Assembly: GCF_900104575.1 (NCBI RefSeq)
Contig: NZ_LT629730.1
Coordinates: 124,001 to 188,000, forward strand
Direction: 5' to 3'
From: Bacillus tuaregi
Lineage (GTDB): Bacteria > Bacillota > Bacilli > Bacillales > Cytobacillaceae
Length of the DNA stretch: 64,000 bases
Within the stretch, counting starts at the first letter, position 1. Each line of letters begins with the position of its first letter. The notes beneath the pieces were generated by a model. That model saw nothing but the letters and a program-made list of their open reading frames with translations, was not told the DNA's origin and did not search any database. Shown here piece by piece: positions 51,982 to 61,756 of the stretch. The translations under genes and the position numbers were made by a program.

Positions 51982-53031
51982 TCACAACATCCCTAACAAA
52001 ATCTGTGGTATCTGGTGGAGGGGGGCTTGTTTTTCAACGGCGCCGATATTAAAGGATGCTTTCGGCATGCCGTAGACAACGGAGGTTTCCTCGTCCTGAC
52101 CGATGGTTCGGCCGCCTTTTCGTCTGATGGCCAGCAGTCCCTTTGCTCCGTCATAGCCCATACCTGTCAGGATGATGCCGATGGCTTGGCGGCCGGCTTC
52201 CTTGGCGACCGATTCAAACAGGACATCGATGGAGGGACAATGTCCATTCACTTTGTCCTCCGCTAAAATTTCAACCTTGTATGTATCGCGCCATCTTTTA
52301 ATTCGCATATGCTTGCCGCCGGGTGCGACAAGCACCTGGCCTTGCTTCATCACATCGCCATCTTCCGCCTCCTTCACATTGAGGGCTGTTTGGTTGTTCA
52401 GCCTTTCTGCAAACATCCTTGAGAATACAGATGGAATATGCTGAACGATTAAGATACCAGGCATGGAGGAGGGCAAAGCTTTGATAATCGAAAAAAGAGC
52501 CTCTGTTCCACCTGTTGAAGCCCCCATGGCTATGAGGCGATTTGTGTCCAATTTCCCTACCGCTATACGAGCTTTGTCAGGTGATGGCTCAGGAATGGAG
52601 ACCTTAGATTGGGCGGCAATTTTAATTTTAAAAATTAAATCATTAATAAAATCCTCTACACTAACTGGTGATTGCACATTCGGCTTTGTGACAAAATCGA
52701 CCGCCCCAGCGTTGAGCGCATCAAAGACTGCCGAGCTGATTTGCGTCACGACGATAACAGGTATGGGGTATTGCGGAAGCAGCCTGTTAATAAATTCAAT
52801 CCCATTCATTCTTGGCATCTGTACATCACAAATCATCACATCTGGATGGTATTGCAGTAATTGGTCCCTAGCATCGAAGGGATCGACAGCCTTTGCCACG
52901 ACCTCAATCGCTGGATCAATGGAAACGCCCATGGCTAGAACCTCTCTAAAAACAATGGAATCATCGACAATAATAACCCGTATTTTTCCTGCTGAAGGCT
53001 GGCTCATGTTCTCACCTGATTTATTTTTCAT
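51982..53031 (-). CDS. cheB: Chemotaxis methylesterase CheB
   Basis: The protein has 349 residues. The receiver domain has VIIVDDSIVFREVL, phosphoacceptor Asp in VMICDVQMPRMNG and Lys in DFVTKP. The catalytic domain has the Ser in MGASTGGTEAL, His in IVQHIP and Asp in ILTGMGYDGAKG. CheB demethylates receptor glutamates. It overlaps the CheR gene by 1 bp. A Met at residue 9 (MSQPSAGK) is an alternative start. B. subtilis keeps its main cheB in the flagellar operon, so this belongs to an additional chemosensory gene set. Confidence 0.95.
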   Translation of the reverse strand: MKNKSGENMSQPSAGKIRVIIVDDSIVFREVLAMGVSIDPAIEVVAKAVDPFDARDQLLQYHPDVMICDVQMPRMNGIEFINRLLPQYPIPVIVVTQISSAVFDALNAGAVDFVTKPNVQSPVSVEDFINDLIFKIKIAAQSKVSIPEPSPDKARIAVGKLDTNRLIAMGASTGGTEALFSIIKALPSSMPGILIVQHIPSVFSRMFAERLNNQTALNVKEAEDGDVMKQGQVLVAPGGKHMRIKRWRDTYKVEILAEDKVNGHCPSIDVLFESVAKEAGRQAIGIILTGMGYDGAKGLLAIRRKGGRTIGQDEETSVVYGMPKASFNIGAVEKQAPLHQIPQILLGML

Positions 53032-53846
53032 TATTGCTTCTGATAAATGGCCGGCATCACATACTTAAACCCTGTTTGTAAGCCAAACAATGATTCTGAA
53101 TGGCCGATAAATAAGTATCCGCCGGGTTCGAGACTGTCGTAAAACTTCTTGACCAGCTCAAGCTTTGTCTGTTGGTCAAAATAAATCATGACATTGCGGC
53201 AAAAAATGGTGTGGAATTTCTTTTTAAAAGGAAAGCGAGCCTCCATCAAATTAAATCGGCGAAAAATCACTTCCTTTTTGAGTGAATCCTGTACAGCGTA
53301 CTGATGATGCCCTTGTTTTAGGAAGTGCTTGAGTATCCAGCTGACAGGCAGGTTTCGAACGTCCTCCTCCTGATAGATTCCTCTATTAGCCATACGGAGG
53401 ACCTTATCGGAAATATCTGTCGCCAATATCACGGCATCCCAATATTTTTTGTCCTCCCCAAGAAATTCATCCATGACCATCGCAATAGTGTACGCCTCTT
53501 CACCCGTTGAGCAGCCTGCGCACCAAACCCTGAGGTCATGATCCTTGATTTGCTGCTTCAGTTGGGGAAGCACGGTATCACGGAAAAAAAAGAAATGGTT
53601 TGACTCTCGCATGAAAAAGGTGTGGTTGGTAGTAATTTTATCAAGCAGCATATCAACGGCATGACCTGTTTTATCTGTTACAACGTATTGATAGTAATCG
53701 GTAAAATTAGTAAAGCCCTCCTGCATCAGGACATTTTGCAGTCTTCCCGTAACAAGCAGCTTTTTCTCCTTTTTTAAAAAAATACCATAATGATCACGGA
53801 TGTAAGCTGACAGCTGATTGAATTCTTTCTCTGTTATCTTAATCAT
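53031..53846 (-). CDS. cheR: Chemotaxis receptor methyltransferase CheR
   Basis: The 271-residue protein has an N-terminal helical domain (residues 1-70), the SAM-binding domain with CAGCSTGEEAYTIAM, ILATDIS and YFDQQTKLELVKKFYDSLEPGGYLFIGHSE, and CheR-typical KKFHTIFCRNVMIYF. It adds methyl groups from SAM to receptor glutamates. It is translated just before CheB and just after the receptor gene (70 bp away) in one operon. Confidence 0.94.
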   Translation of the reverse strand: MIKITEKEFNQLSAYIRDHYGIFLKKEKKLLVTGRLQNVLMQEGFTNFTDYYQYVVTDKTGHAVDMLLDKITTNHTFFMRESNHFFFFRDTVLPQLKQQIKDHDLRVWCAGCSTGEEAYTIAMVMDEFLGEDKKYWDAVILATDISDKVLRMANRGIYQEEDVRNLPVSWILKHFLKQGHHQYAVQDSLKKEVIFRRFNLMEARFPFKKKFHTIFCRNVMIYFDQQTKLELVKKFYDSLEPGGYLFIGHSESLFGLQTGFKYVMPAIYQKQ

Positions 53847-53916
53847 GCCTACACTTCCTTACCTAGCACAGATGGAGAGGGAGACTGTCCTCTCCATCCT
53901 CATGACAGTGTTATGT

Positions 53917-56289
53917 TTATTGAAGGGAATATTTGCCGAACTCCTGATCACTTAAGACAATACTGGCAGGCTTTGCGGCGGCACCATTTGCTTTCGAATT
54001 CTTATAATAAGCAGTGCCTGGTTTACTGCCCATTTGCTCTAATTTTTTCAATACGTCTGGGTTTAATTCATCAAGACCCTTATAGCTGTCCTGTGTTTGG
54101 CTTCTTTTTCTGAGCTTAAATTTGGCAACCTGATTTTGCAATAGCTCTGCCTGGCTGGCAAGCTCTTCACTGGCTGCAGCGCTTTCCTCAGATGTAGCCG
54201 AATTGGTTTGAACGACCTTGGAAATTTGCATAACTCCTTGATTGATTTGCTCGATGGCAGAGGCCTGCTCGTTTGAAGCGGTTGTGATATCGCCGACAAT
54301 ATTGGCTACCTGTGCCACACCCTCAACAATCTGGTTCAGGGCAACAGCGGTTTGGTTGGCAATATTGGTACCGCCCTCTACCTTATGAATCGAGCCCTCT
54401 ATTAAATCCGTTGTTTCCTTCGCTGCATTTGCTGATCTGGCAGCTAAATTTCTTACCTCTTCAGCTACAACCGCAAAGCCCTTTCCATGCTGCCCAGCCC
54501 TTGCTGCCTCTACTGCTGCATTCAAGGCAAGGATATTAGTTTGGAAGGCAATATCATCGATGACCTTGATAATTTTTGAAATATTACCTGAAGCGACATT
54601 GATATCATCCATCGCAGTAAGCATTTGCTGCATTTGTCTGTTGCCCTGCTCGGCATTGGATTTCGCATCTTCGGCTAGTTTATTGGCATCATTCGCATTG
54701 TCAGCGTTCAGCTTCGTTTGGGCTGATATTTCTTCAAGGGAAGCCGTTAATTCTTCAACCGAGCTTGCTTGCTCTGTAGCTCCCTGCGATAGTGCCATAC
54801 TGGAGTCTGACAGCTGTCTAGAGCCAGAGGCGACCTGGCCGGAGGCAATGTTGATTTCATTCATCATGTCATTCAGCTTGGTACTGATATTATTTAGCGA
54901 ATGCTTGATTTGCTCGAAGTCTCCTCGGTAGTCTCTCGTAATTTCCACATCTAAATTACCGTTTGTCATTTCCCCTAGAACGGAGGAAATCTCATTTACA
55001 TAGGAGAAGAGTGTTTCAATACTATCATTTAAAGCATGTTTGATTTTTGCATGATCGCCCTTGTAGTTACCCTTCACACTGGCCTGTAAATTGCCTCGTG
55101 ACAATTCATCGAGGACATCTGCTGCCTCCTGGATTGGTTCAAGAATGGCATCAATCAGACCATTTAATCCTTCCATCAGCTTGGCCCAATCCCCTTGGAA
55201 GGCCGCCGCATTGGCTCTTTCGGTTAATTTTCCTTCGTTAGAGGCGAGAATAAGCTGCTGAACCTCAGCATTAACCTCTTTTAAATTTTTGCGAAGAGCC
55301 TCGAGATTATCGTTAATAAACGCTTTTTTACCCGGAAATCGTTCAAGTGGCGCATTAAAATTTCCCTTTGCAAACTCAGCGACACAGGCCATGGCTTTTT
55401 TCTTAACTGCAATATGCCCACTGACCATACCGTTAACACCCTGAGCCATGGTCTTAAAGTCACCCTGGAACCTGTCCTCTGGAACAAAAACATCAATATC
55501 GCCTGCATCATGCTCAGCAGACATATGATTCATATCGGAAATAAACGACTTTACATTTCGTCTAAGCTCTTCAAGATTATCGTTAATAAAGGCTTTTTTA
55601 CCTGGGAATCGTTCAAGCTCTGCATCAAAATTTCCTTTTGCAAACTCAGCGACACAGGCCATCGCTTTTTTCTTAACAGAAATATGTCCCTTGACCATTT
55701 CATTAATATTGTCTGCTAAGGTTCCGTAAACCCCCTGAAACTTATCTATAGGAAGAAAAACGTCAATATCTCCAGCATTGTGCTCGTTAGACATTTTCTT
55801 AATCTCTGCCATAATCTGATCAATCCTACCCTTGATTTCTAGTAAGTTCTTAGAAAGAATATCATCATCAGAGCGGACCTTTATTTCTAATTTTGGATCG
55901 CCGGTTGCGATTTGATGCGCAATGTATGCCTGACGCTGTAGTTCATCCAGTATTTTCTGGAACGATGCTGAGAGAGCACCTATTTCATTGTCTGCTGTGT
56001 ATTCCATTTTTACATGGAAATCTCCGCTTGCCGCTTGTTCAAATTTGTCCATCATTACTTCCATTGGTTTCTTAATGGTACTGGCGGTCGTCATGCCAAA
56101 GATAACTGACACCAAAATGGTTAGTAATAGGATTGCGATGATGTAAAGGCTGGCACTTCCGGTTAAAGGTGTGGATATGAAATCGGCTTGGAATGCGCCG
56201 AAAATAGCAATGATTCCAACCAAAACACCTACCCAGAGATGACTGACAATCAGTTTTCCGGTCATTTTCATGTGATTATACCATTGCAT
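53917..56289 (-). CDS. HAMP-rich methyl-accepting chemotaxis protein
   Basis: The protein has 790 residues from ATG 56289 behind AAGGAGGG; a frame to 56340 overlaps cheW and lacks an RBS. Two membrane helices are at the N-terminus (residues about 10-30 and 42-64) with no large periplasmic domain. A HAMP domain is followed by two tandem about 75-residue repeats ([14 protein letters not shown] ... [12 protein letters not shown]) and further HAMP-like units ([30 protein letters not shown]). The signalling hairpin has [19 protein letters not shown]. It lacks an obvious ligand domain, so it probably senses through the HAMP array, membrane or cytoplasmic cues. It is the sole receptor of this cluster. 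Confidence 0.93.
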   Translation of the reverse strand: MQWYNHMKMTGKLIVSHLWVGVLVGIIAIFGAFQADFISTPLTGSASLYIIAILLLTILVSVIFGMTTASTIKKPMEVMMDKFEQAASGDFHVKMEYTADNEIGALSASFQKILDELQRQAYIAHQIATGDPKLEIKVRSDDDILSKNLLEIKGRIDQIMAEIKKMSNEHNAGDIDVFLPIDKFQGVYGTLADNINEMVKGHISVKKKAMACVAEFAKGNFDAELERFPGKKAFINDNLEELRRNVKSFISDMNHMSAEHDAGDIDVFVPEDRFQGDFKTMAQGVNGMVSGHIAVKKKAMACVAEFAKGNFNAPLERFPGKKAFINDNLEALRKNLKEVNAEVQQLILASNEGKLTERANAAAFQGDWAKLMEGLNGLIDAILEPIQEAADVLDELSRGNLQASVKGNYKGDHAKIKHALNDSIETLFSYVNEISSVLGEMTNGNLDVEITRDYRGDFEQIKHSLNNISTKLNDMMNEINIASGQVASGSRQLSDSSMALSQGATEQASSVEELTASLEEISAQTKLNADNANDANKLAEDAKSNAEQGNRQMQQMLTAMDDINVASGNISKIIKVIDDIAFQTNILALNAAVEAARAGQHGKGFAVVAEEVRNLAARSANAAKETTDLIEGSIHKVEGGTNIANQTAVALNQIVEGVAQVANIVGDITTASNEQASAIEQINQGVMQISKVVQTNSATSEESAAASEELASQAELLQNQVAKFKLRKRSQTQDSYKGLDELNPDVLKKLEQMGSKPGTAYYKNSKANGAAAKPASIVLSDQEFGKYSLQ

Positions 56290-56302
56290 GCTTAAACCCT
56301 CC

Positions 56303-56788
56303 TTAACTAAAATTTGATAGATTCTCCGTTTCCTCCTCATTCAGCAGCTTATGGCAATCAATGAGCAGTTTGACGTCGGTTCCAGACTTTCCAATTCCTT
56401 TAATATATTTATTGCTATTTTTGCTTAATTCGGGCGGGGGAACGATTTCCTCCTCGACGATGGTTAATACCTCTGACACACGGTCCACGATCAGCCCGAT
56501 GGAAATATCATCGATATCAATCACAATCACACAGGTTCGATCGTTATACTCACGAAAGGCTTTCTTGAAGCGAAGCCTAACATCCATTACCGGAATAATT
56601 TTTCCCCGCAAATTAATAATTCCTCTGATATATTCCGGCAGCTCGGGTACTTCGGTAATCGGCTGCAAACCAATAATTTCTGTCACAAACTTAATCTCAA
56701 TTCCATAGGATTCCTCGCCAATTTCAAATGTAAGAAAGCGGTCCTTCTGCGTATCCTCCTCCAGCACATCCAAGACGACCTCATTCAT
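56303..56788 (-). CDS. cheW: Chemotaxis coupling protein CheW
   Basis: The protein has 161 residues from ATG 56788, 9 nt after GGAG; ATG 56794 is 3 nt from the same RBS and is less likely. It is a CheW SH3-like fold ([57 protein letters not shown] is present in segments). CheW links receptors to CheA. It ends 13 bp before the receptor start and is preceded by a 52-bp tandem repeat array and by cheA. Confidence 0.94.
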   Translation of the reverse strand: MNEVVLDVLEEDTQKDRFLTFEIGEESYGIEIKFVTEIIGLQPITEVPELPEYIRGIINLRGKIIPVMDVRLRFKKAFREYNDRTCVIVIDIDDISIGLIVDRVSEVLTIVEEEIVPPPELSKNSNKYIKGIGKSGTDVKLLIDCHKLLNEEETENLSNFS

Positions 56789-56929
56789 GCTCATCAACTC
56801 CTTTAGATAAATTCGTTATGTAGCCTACTACTCGAGCTTACTCTTTCTGCCACTAGCTACTGAATGCAATGGACTCAAGTAGGCAGGGGCTCTTTTTGAA
56901 AAAAATAGATATGGATTCCTTTCGTTTCG

Positions 56930-57293
56930 GTTGCGTAAGGGCTTATAGGCTACCGACCGAGCAAATAAACATAGTGTACAGTAGCGTAAAGAGGTTATAA
57001 GCTCCCGAACAAGTGAATTATTATCAAGCAGGGTAGCATAGAGCCCCTGTAAGCTACCGACCGAGTGAGTTTTCAACAAGCACAGTAGCATAGATCCCTT
57101 ATAGGCACCCGAACAAGTGAATTATTATCAAGCAGGGTAGCGTAGAGCCCCTGTAAACTCCCAAGCAAGTCCATTTTCTTCAAGCAGAGTCGCTTAAAGC
57201 CCCCATAGCCTCCCATGCTGAGTCTATTTTCCTCAAACCCGGTCGCCTAAAGCCCATAAACTCTCAATCTCCACATTTTCCTCATGCGTTGTT
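56930..57293. repeat. Seven-unit 52-bp tandem repeat between cheA and cheW
   Basis: Units begin at 56930, 56981, 57033, 57085, 57137, 57189 and 57241. Typical words are GTAGCRTAGAGCCCC, TAAGCTACCGACCGAGTGA and TCAAGCAGGG. The period of 52 is not a multiple of 3, so the open frame across part of it is not a gene. Confidence 0.9.
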
Positions 57294-57305
57294 AACCTCC
57301 ATAGC

Positions 57306-59357
57306 TCAGTCAACTAAACCCGCAATATCTAAAATCAGACTGATACTGCCGTCCCCTAATAGGGTGCAACCTGAAATACCTTTAATATTTCGTTGATTTT
57401 TAATATAGGCAGGCAGAGTTTTGACCACCACCTGCTGTTGACCGACCAATTCATCTGCAAATAGACAAAGGACCTTTTCCTCAGCTTCGACCATAATGAG
57501 AATTCCTTCATGGATTTCGGTTACGTCAGATTGTACCCCAAAGTACTTATACAGCCGGAGAATCGGATAGCATTCTCCGCGCACCATAATCATTTCGTTG
57601 CCGTCAGGGTCACTGAAATAATCATTGGTCTTTGCCTTGAAGGATTCCTTAATCGCTGTAATCGGAATCGTGTAGCTCGAACGCCCAACGAGTACGTTCA
57701 TTCCTTCGATGATCGCCAGTGTTAGGGGGATTTTCAGTGTCACGGTCGTCCCTAGGCCCGGCTCACTTTCAATCGAAGCAGTACCGCCAACGGCTTCGAT
57801 ATTTTTTACGACGACATCCATTCCGACGCCCCGCCCGGAAAACTCGGTAATTTTCTCATTGGTCGACAATCCTGGCATAAAGACAAGATTATAAATCTCC
57901 TTATCTGTCATTTCCTCGGCCGGCTTCACTAGCAGGCCTTTAGCGATAGCCTTCTGAAGCATCTTGTCTTTATTTAAGCCCTGACCATCATCCTTGATTA
58001 AAATCAAAACATCGTTGCCGGCATTTTTCGCCTCTATTGTCACGGTGCCGGCCTTTGGTTTATTTTTCGCCAGCCGCATTTGACTAGTGGCCTCAATCCC
58101 ATGATCGACGGCATTGCGGACCAAATGCATTAAAGGATCGGAAATATGCTCGATAATATTTTTATCAACCTCCGTCTCTTCGCCAATGATTTCAAGCTTG
58201 ACCTCCTTTCCAAGCTTCTTACTCATATCGCGAACCACTCTGTGCATTTTGTGAAAGGTATTGGCAAGCGGCACCATCCGAATCGACATGACGAGGTCTT
58301 GGAGCTCAACGGTAATTTTATGAAGCTGCCGGGCTGCTTTTTGAAAATTATCGATCTCCAAATCCTTTATATCCGGATTTTGCGTGACCATCGCTTCCGC
58401 AATGACCATTTCCCCGACGAGGTCCATTAAGCTGTCCAGCTTTGCCACATTCACGCTAATAATGCTTTGAGCGTGATTAGGATGCATGTCCTTTTCCTCT
58501 AATAGAGTAGGCTTTTGCTTGATAGCCGAACCCTCGGTAGTTACTTGCTGATTTTTTTTGAAAAAAAGCTCTTGGATTTCCCGATCATCCTCCAACTCAA
58601 CTAACTGCAGTTCTTTAAGAAAAATCGTCTGCAACAGAAGCTGATGGACTTCCTCGTAGGAATGATCTGTTTTGAGATAAATGATAAAGCCGTTTTCTCT
58701 GATTTCGTTTACAGCACGATCATTGTTTTTAATAAGATCCTTTGGAAGATGATAGATTTCCTGACTAAGCTCCTGCAGGTTAGTTAGAAGTCCGAAGGCC
58801 CGGATATTCTCCATTTCGCAGCCTTCCTTGTAAAAAATGGTCGCCTTCAGGATGTTTTGCGGAAGCCCAGAAGAAGCATCATTAGGAGAATTGGCGTCGA
58901 CCTGACTGTCCAAACTAGCCTTCTCAATTTTTGGGTTTTCAGCAGTGGAGTTTTGCTTTAGAATCTCCAAAAAATCCCTGATCGTTTGGATAAGGGACTC
59001 TGCATCACCGTCTGGTTTATCACCATTTTTAATTTTCTCTAGCTCAACCTTAATAAAATCTACTCCGTCCAGAATCAAGTCATCTAAGTCTGACTGGTCC
59101 ATATCCTTGATTCCATTTTCCCGAATATAGAAAAATAAATCCTCGATTGAATGGGCGAGAGTGGAAAGATGATGAAACAGCATCATGGCAGAGGATCCCT
59201 TGATGGTGTGCATATGGCGGAATATTTCATTAATATTTTCCTCGGTATAACCGTTGGATTCCTCGCTGGAAAGGATCGCCTCTTCAATCTGTTCAAGATT
59301 TTGCGTGGTTTCAAATATGTAAACATCCAATAATGATTCATTCGGTGTATCAGACAT
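57306..59357 (-). CDS. cheA: Chemotaxis histidine kinase CheA
   Basis: The protein has 683 residues from ATG 59357 (MSDTPNES) behind AAGGGAGG; the open frame to 59486 continues upstream without an RBS. The phosphorylated histidine is H50 in FRHMHTIKGSSAM (HPt domain). Then follow an acidic linker with P2-like segments, the dimerisation helices, an HATPase_c (MHLVRNAVDHGIEA, ILIKDDGQGL, GRGVGMDVV) and a C-terminal CheW-like domain. It should phosphorylate CheY and CheB. No cheY, cheC, cheD or fliY is adjacent. Confidence 0.95.
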   Translation of the reverse strand: MSDTPNESLLDVYIFETTQNLEQIEEAILSSEESNGYTEENINEIFRHMHTIKGSSAMMLFHHLSTLAHSIEDLFFYIRENGIKDMDQSDLDDLILDGVDFIKVELEKIKNGDKPDGDAESLIQTIRDFLEILKQNSTAENPKIEKASLDSQVDANSPNDASSGLPQNILKATIFYKEGCEMENIRAFGLLTNLQELSQEIYHLPKDLIKNNDRAVNEIRENGFIIYLKTDHSYEEVHQLLLQTIFLKELQLVELEDDREIQELFFKKNQQVTTEGSAIKQKPTLLEEKDMHPNHAQSIISVNVAKLDSLMDLVGEMVIAEAMVTQNPDIKDLEIDNFQKAARQLHKITVELQDLVMSIRMVPLANTFHKMHRVVRDMSKKLGKEVKLEIIGEETEVDKNIIEHISDPLMHLVRNAVDHGIEATSQMRLAKNKPKAGTVTIEAKNAGNDVLILIKDDGQGLNKDKMLQKAIAKGLLVKPAEEMTDKEIYNLVFMPGLSTNEKITEFSGRGVGMDVVVKNIEAVGGTASIESEPGLGTTVTLKIPLTLAIIEGMNVLVGRSSYTIPITAIKESFKAKTNDYFSDPDGNEMIMVRGECYPILRLYKYFGVQSDVTEIHEGILIMVEAEEKVLCLFADELVGQQQVVVKTLPAYIKNQRNIKGISGCTLLGDGSISLILDIAGLVD

Positions 59358-59697
59358 CACCATGGCCTCCCTTGGAGAGCGGTATTCGAACCGATTAGTT
59401 TTAAGGATTATATTATTGTGAAGATGTGAACAAATAAAATAACTTGGATGAAGTTGCAATAAGTGCAGTAGGGGGATTTCGTTCACTGTATAAGATTGTA
59501 ATGCATCTGGTTGTATCCCATCATGCTATTGACCTGTCCTAAATGCAAACGGTTGAAGTAGTTGGAGTGTCGTGTGTGTAGTTCTAATTGACCCTTTACA
59601 ACGAAGGACTAATTTACTATCACTTAAGAACATTATATCGATAAAATTTCACCTAGTAAATGGAATTTGTTTGACGAATTCGAAACATTCAAAAATA

Positions 59698-59743
59698 GTG
59701 ACAGGCACCACCCGAAAAATCTTGTTTCACAGGAATGTTTCAC
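59698..59743 (+). repeat. Interspersed repeat, type A
   Basis: CACCCGAA head, one extra base in the tail spacer. No plus-strand gene ends near it. Confidence 0.92.
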
Positions 59744-59860
59744 AAGAAAAGGGGGTTTGGGGATGTAGATAGGAGGCAAATGGTGGTATAGCAATAAATC
59801 AACTGTGTAAGATAAGATACGACAACCATATAAACAAGTGGAGATCCTTTTCTACTATTT

Positions 59861-60039
59861 TTGTCAAAACAAGCTGCTTATTCTGATAGATATAGTCACT
59901 AAGGTTGTCAATAGAGGAACTTCATTCTGACAGATTTCCTGGGAAATCTATTAATTATGTCAAAACAGAGGGGGAATTCTGACAAGCAAAACTAGGAAAC
60001 AGTAAAAAGGACCGAACAAGGGGCTAGCTCTGACAAGTC
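59861..60039. repeat. Degenerate repeat with TGTCA...TGACA units
   Basis: Four units near 59861, 59906, 59957 and 60010 share a GTCAAAACA-like word followed 15-25 bp later by TTCTGACAAG-like sequence, each able to pair TGTCA with TGACA. Confidence 0.45.
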
Positions 60040-60080
60040 ACCCGAAAAATCCGCCACCCCTGTCAGAGGATAACCCATAA

Positions 60081-60107
60081 GAAAAAGCCGATAAATTTCT
60101 TATCGGC
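60081..60107 (-). terminator. Rho-independent terminator of the ABC operon
   Basis: GCCGATAA (60087-60094) pairs with TTATCGGC (60100-60107). On the minus strand it is followed by TTTTTC. Confidence 0.85.
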
Positions 60108-60111
60108 CCGA

Positions 60112-60888
60112 TTACATTTTAATGGATACCCTCTTCGTTATGCGGCGAACCGACCAAAACGTCAAAAGAATCACAACCAAGATACCGCACAACGCCACAC
60201 TCATTGGGAGGAAAGTTAATTTCGAAAACCAACCAAATACAGGTAATTCCAATGCAATACGTAATAAGGTGTCAAGCAACATTTTTATCACAATCGAAGT
60301 GAGGATAGCCGCTAACCCGGCAATAAAATCAAAACGATAGAAGCTTGAACTGATGAACCAGCCGAGTAAATAATAAATAAAAAGGTTTAAACTGAGAACG
60401 CAAATCGCTAATAGCCAATGATCCAGGGGATTCACATATGGTGTTAAAATGATGGACTGGACAATATCTCCAATAAGGTTTCCATCAAGCTCGATGTCAT
60501 TAATCGTTTGCATTTTATAAGGTAAATCGACTAGTCCGAGGATCATTTTTTCCAAGAGTGAAATGATCAGGGTAATAATCGGAATCGTGATGGATAGGCC
60601 AATGGAAGCTAGCGCTGTCCCGAGGAAGCAATCCCTTCTTGTTACACCATTTCCGACAAAATGGGGGAGAAAGTATATAGACAGAATCCCAACAATTAGC
60701 ATAAATATGTTAGCAGCGATATAAATGGAATTGAAATATCCCTCCACTTCATCTTGGATTCCCATACCTGTAAGGATTATTTTGACTATGTTAACGATGA
60801 GCATGACGCCAAGAAATCCGCCTGCCCACATTAATTGGGCAAAAAACATATCGATGGCTACTTTTCGAAAAATAGCTGTTTGCTTCAT
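60112..60888 (-). CDS. ABC transporter permease
   Basis: The 258-residue protein has six predicted helices (FFAQLMWAGGFLGVMLIVNIV, IYIAANIFMLIVGILSIYFL, GLSITIPIITLIISLLEKM, LLAICVLSLNLFIYYLLG, FIAGLAAILTSIVIKMLL, MSVALCGILVVILLTFW). The cytoplasmic loop VGNGVTRRDCFLGT is reminiscent of ABC-2 permeases of YtrC/YhcI type. It starts 1 bp after the ATPase stop. With the GntR-type repressor and ATPase it forms a YtrA-like regulated ABC module. Substrate unknown. Confidence 0.8.
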   Translation of the reverse strand: MKQTAIFRKVAIDMFFAQLMWAGGFLGVMLIVNIVKIILTGMGIQDEVEGYFNSIYIAANIFMLIVGILSIYFLPHFVGNGVTRRDCFLGTALASIGLSITIPIITLIISLLEKMILGLVDLPYKMQTINDIELDGNLIGDIVQSIILTPYVNPLDHWLLAICVLSLNLFIYYLLGWFISSSFYRFDFIAGLAAILTSIVIKMLLDTLLRIALELPVFGWFSKLTFLPMSVALCGILVVILLTFWSVRRITKRVSIKM

Positions 60889-60889
60889 C

Positions 60890-61756
60890 TTAATTCTCCT
60901 CCTCTGTTAAATGGACGAACAAATCGTGAAGGGAAACGGGGGATAATTCAAGTCCTTTTTCCAGAGCGTTCTCCTGCTCAGCCTCACTTAGCTCTCCGAA
61001 AACCGTAACCGATTTTGTATTTCCGAGCTTTTGGACGTTCATCTGCTTTTTCGAACGAACAAATTCATCTACTAACGCTGCATCCCCGGTAATCGCAGCA
61101 CCCTTTGTCATTAAGGAATCAAATTCCTCGTGCAGTAAAATGCGGCCTTCGTGTAAAATCAACACTTCATCAAATAAATAATCCATTTCCGACACGAGGT
61201 GGGTAGAAAGGATGATCATTCTTGGGTGTTTTTCCTGACCCTCTAACAGCTCCTTGTAAAAAATATCTCTTGAGGGAGCATCCATTCCGAGATACACCTC
61301 ATCAAAGATTGTAATCGGAGCTCGACAGGCTAGGCCAATCACGACATTCAACGACGATTGCATTCCCTTGGAAAACTGCTTAATTGGCTTTTTCTTGTCC
61401 AGCTTAAATCGATCGACGAGGTAATCAGCATACTCCCTGTCGAAATGGGGACGATATCGCTGGATTCCGTCCAGCATGGCCATGATATTGTCTGACTCAT
61501 CCTTATAATCCTTGTTATACAAAAAGGCAACCTGCTGCATCAGCTTCGCATTTTCAAAGGGAGTTTCCCCGTTTATCGTCATGGTGCCTGAAGTCGGTTC
61601 ACGGAAGGATGCCAAAATCGAGAGGAGAGAGGTTTTCCCGGCACCATTTCTGCCAAGTAACCCATAGATTTTATCGCCGCTTAGCTCAAACGTAATATCC
61701 TTAAGTGCATCATGATTCCCATAATTTAATTGAAGCTTATCCGCTCTCACCTTCAT
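60890..61756 (-). CDS. ABC transporter ATP-binding protein (YtrB-like)
   Basis: The 288-residue protein has Walker A GLLGRNGAGKTSLL, signature QFSKGMQSSLNVV (FSKGM replaces LSGGQ, common in this subgroup), Walker B ITIFDEVYLGMDA and the H-loop ILSTHLVSEMDYLFD. A C-terminal extension of about 80 residues follows. It overlaps the GntR gene by 4 bp (61753-61756) and precedes the permease. Such modules usually respond to cell-wall-active compounds. Confidence 0.9.
   Translation of the reverse strand: MKVRADKLQLNYGNHDALKDITFELSGDKIYGLLGRNGAGKTSLLSILASFREPTSGTMTINGETPFENAKLMQQVAFLYNKDYKDESDNIMAMLDGIQRYRPHFDREYADYLVDRFKLDKKKPIKQFSKGMQSSLNVVIGLACRAPITIFDEVYLGMDAPSRDIFYKELLEGQEKHPRMIILSTHLVSEMDYLFDEVLILHEGRILLHEEFDSLMTKGAAITGDAALVDEFVRSKKQMNVQKLGNTKSVTVFGELSEAEQENALEKGLELSPVSLHDLFVHLTEEEN

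Larger units (their letters stand above)
59358..60111. other. Intergenic region between cheA and the ABC operon
   Basis: 750 bp without a supported gene. It contains a type A repeat, a degenerate four-unit repeat and the terminator of the ABC operon (listed separately). The cheA promoter should lie near 59360-59560. Confidence 0.5.

Noticed and set aside
56930-57293. CRISPR array or 87-residue gene on the minus strand (56828-57091)
   Set aside because: The 52-bp units are adjacent without variable spacers, and the period is not a multiple of three, so an encoded repeat protein would change frame at each unit.
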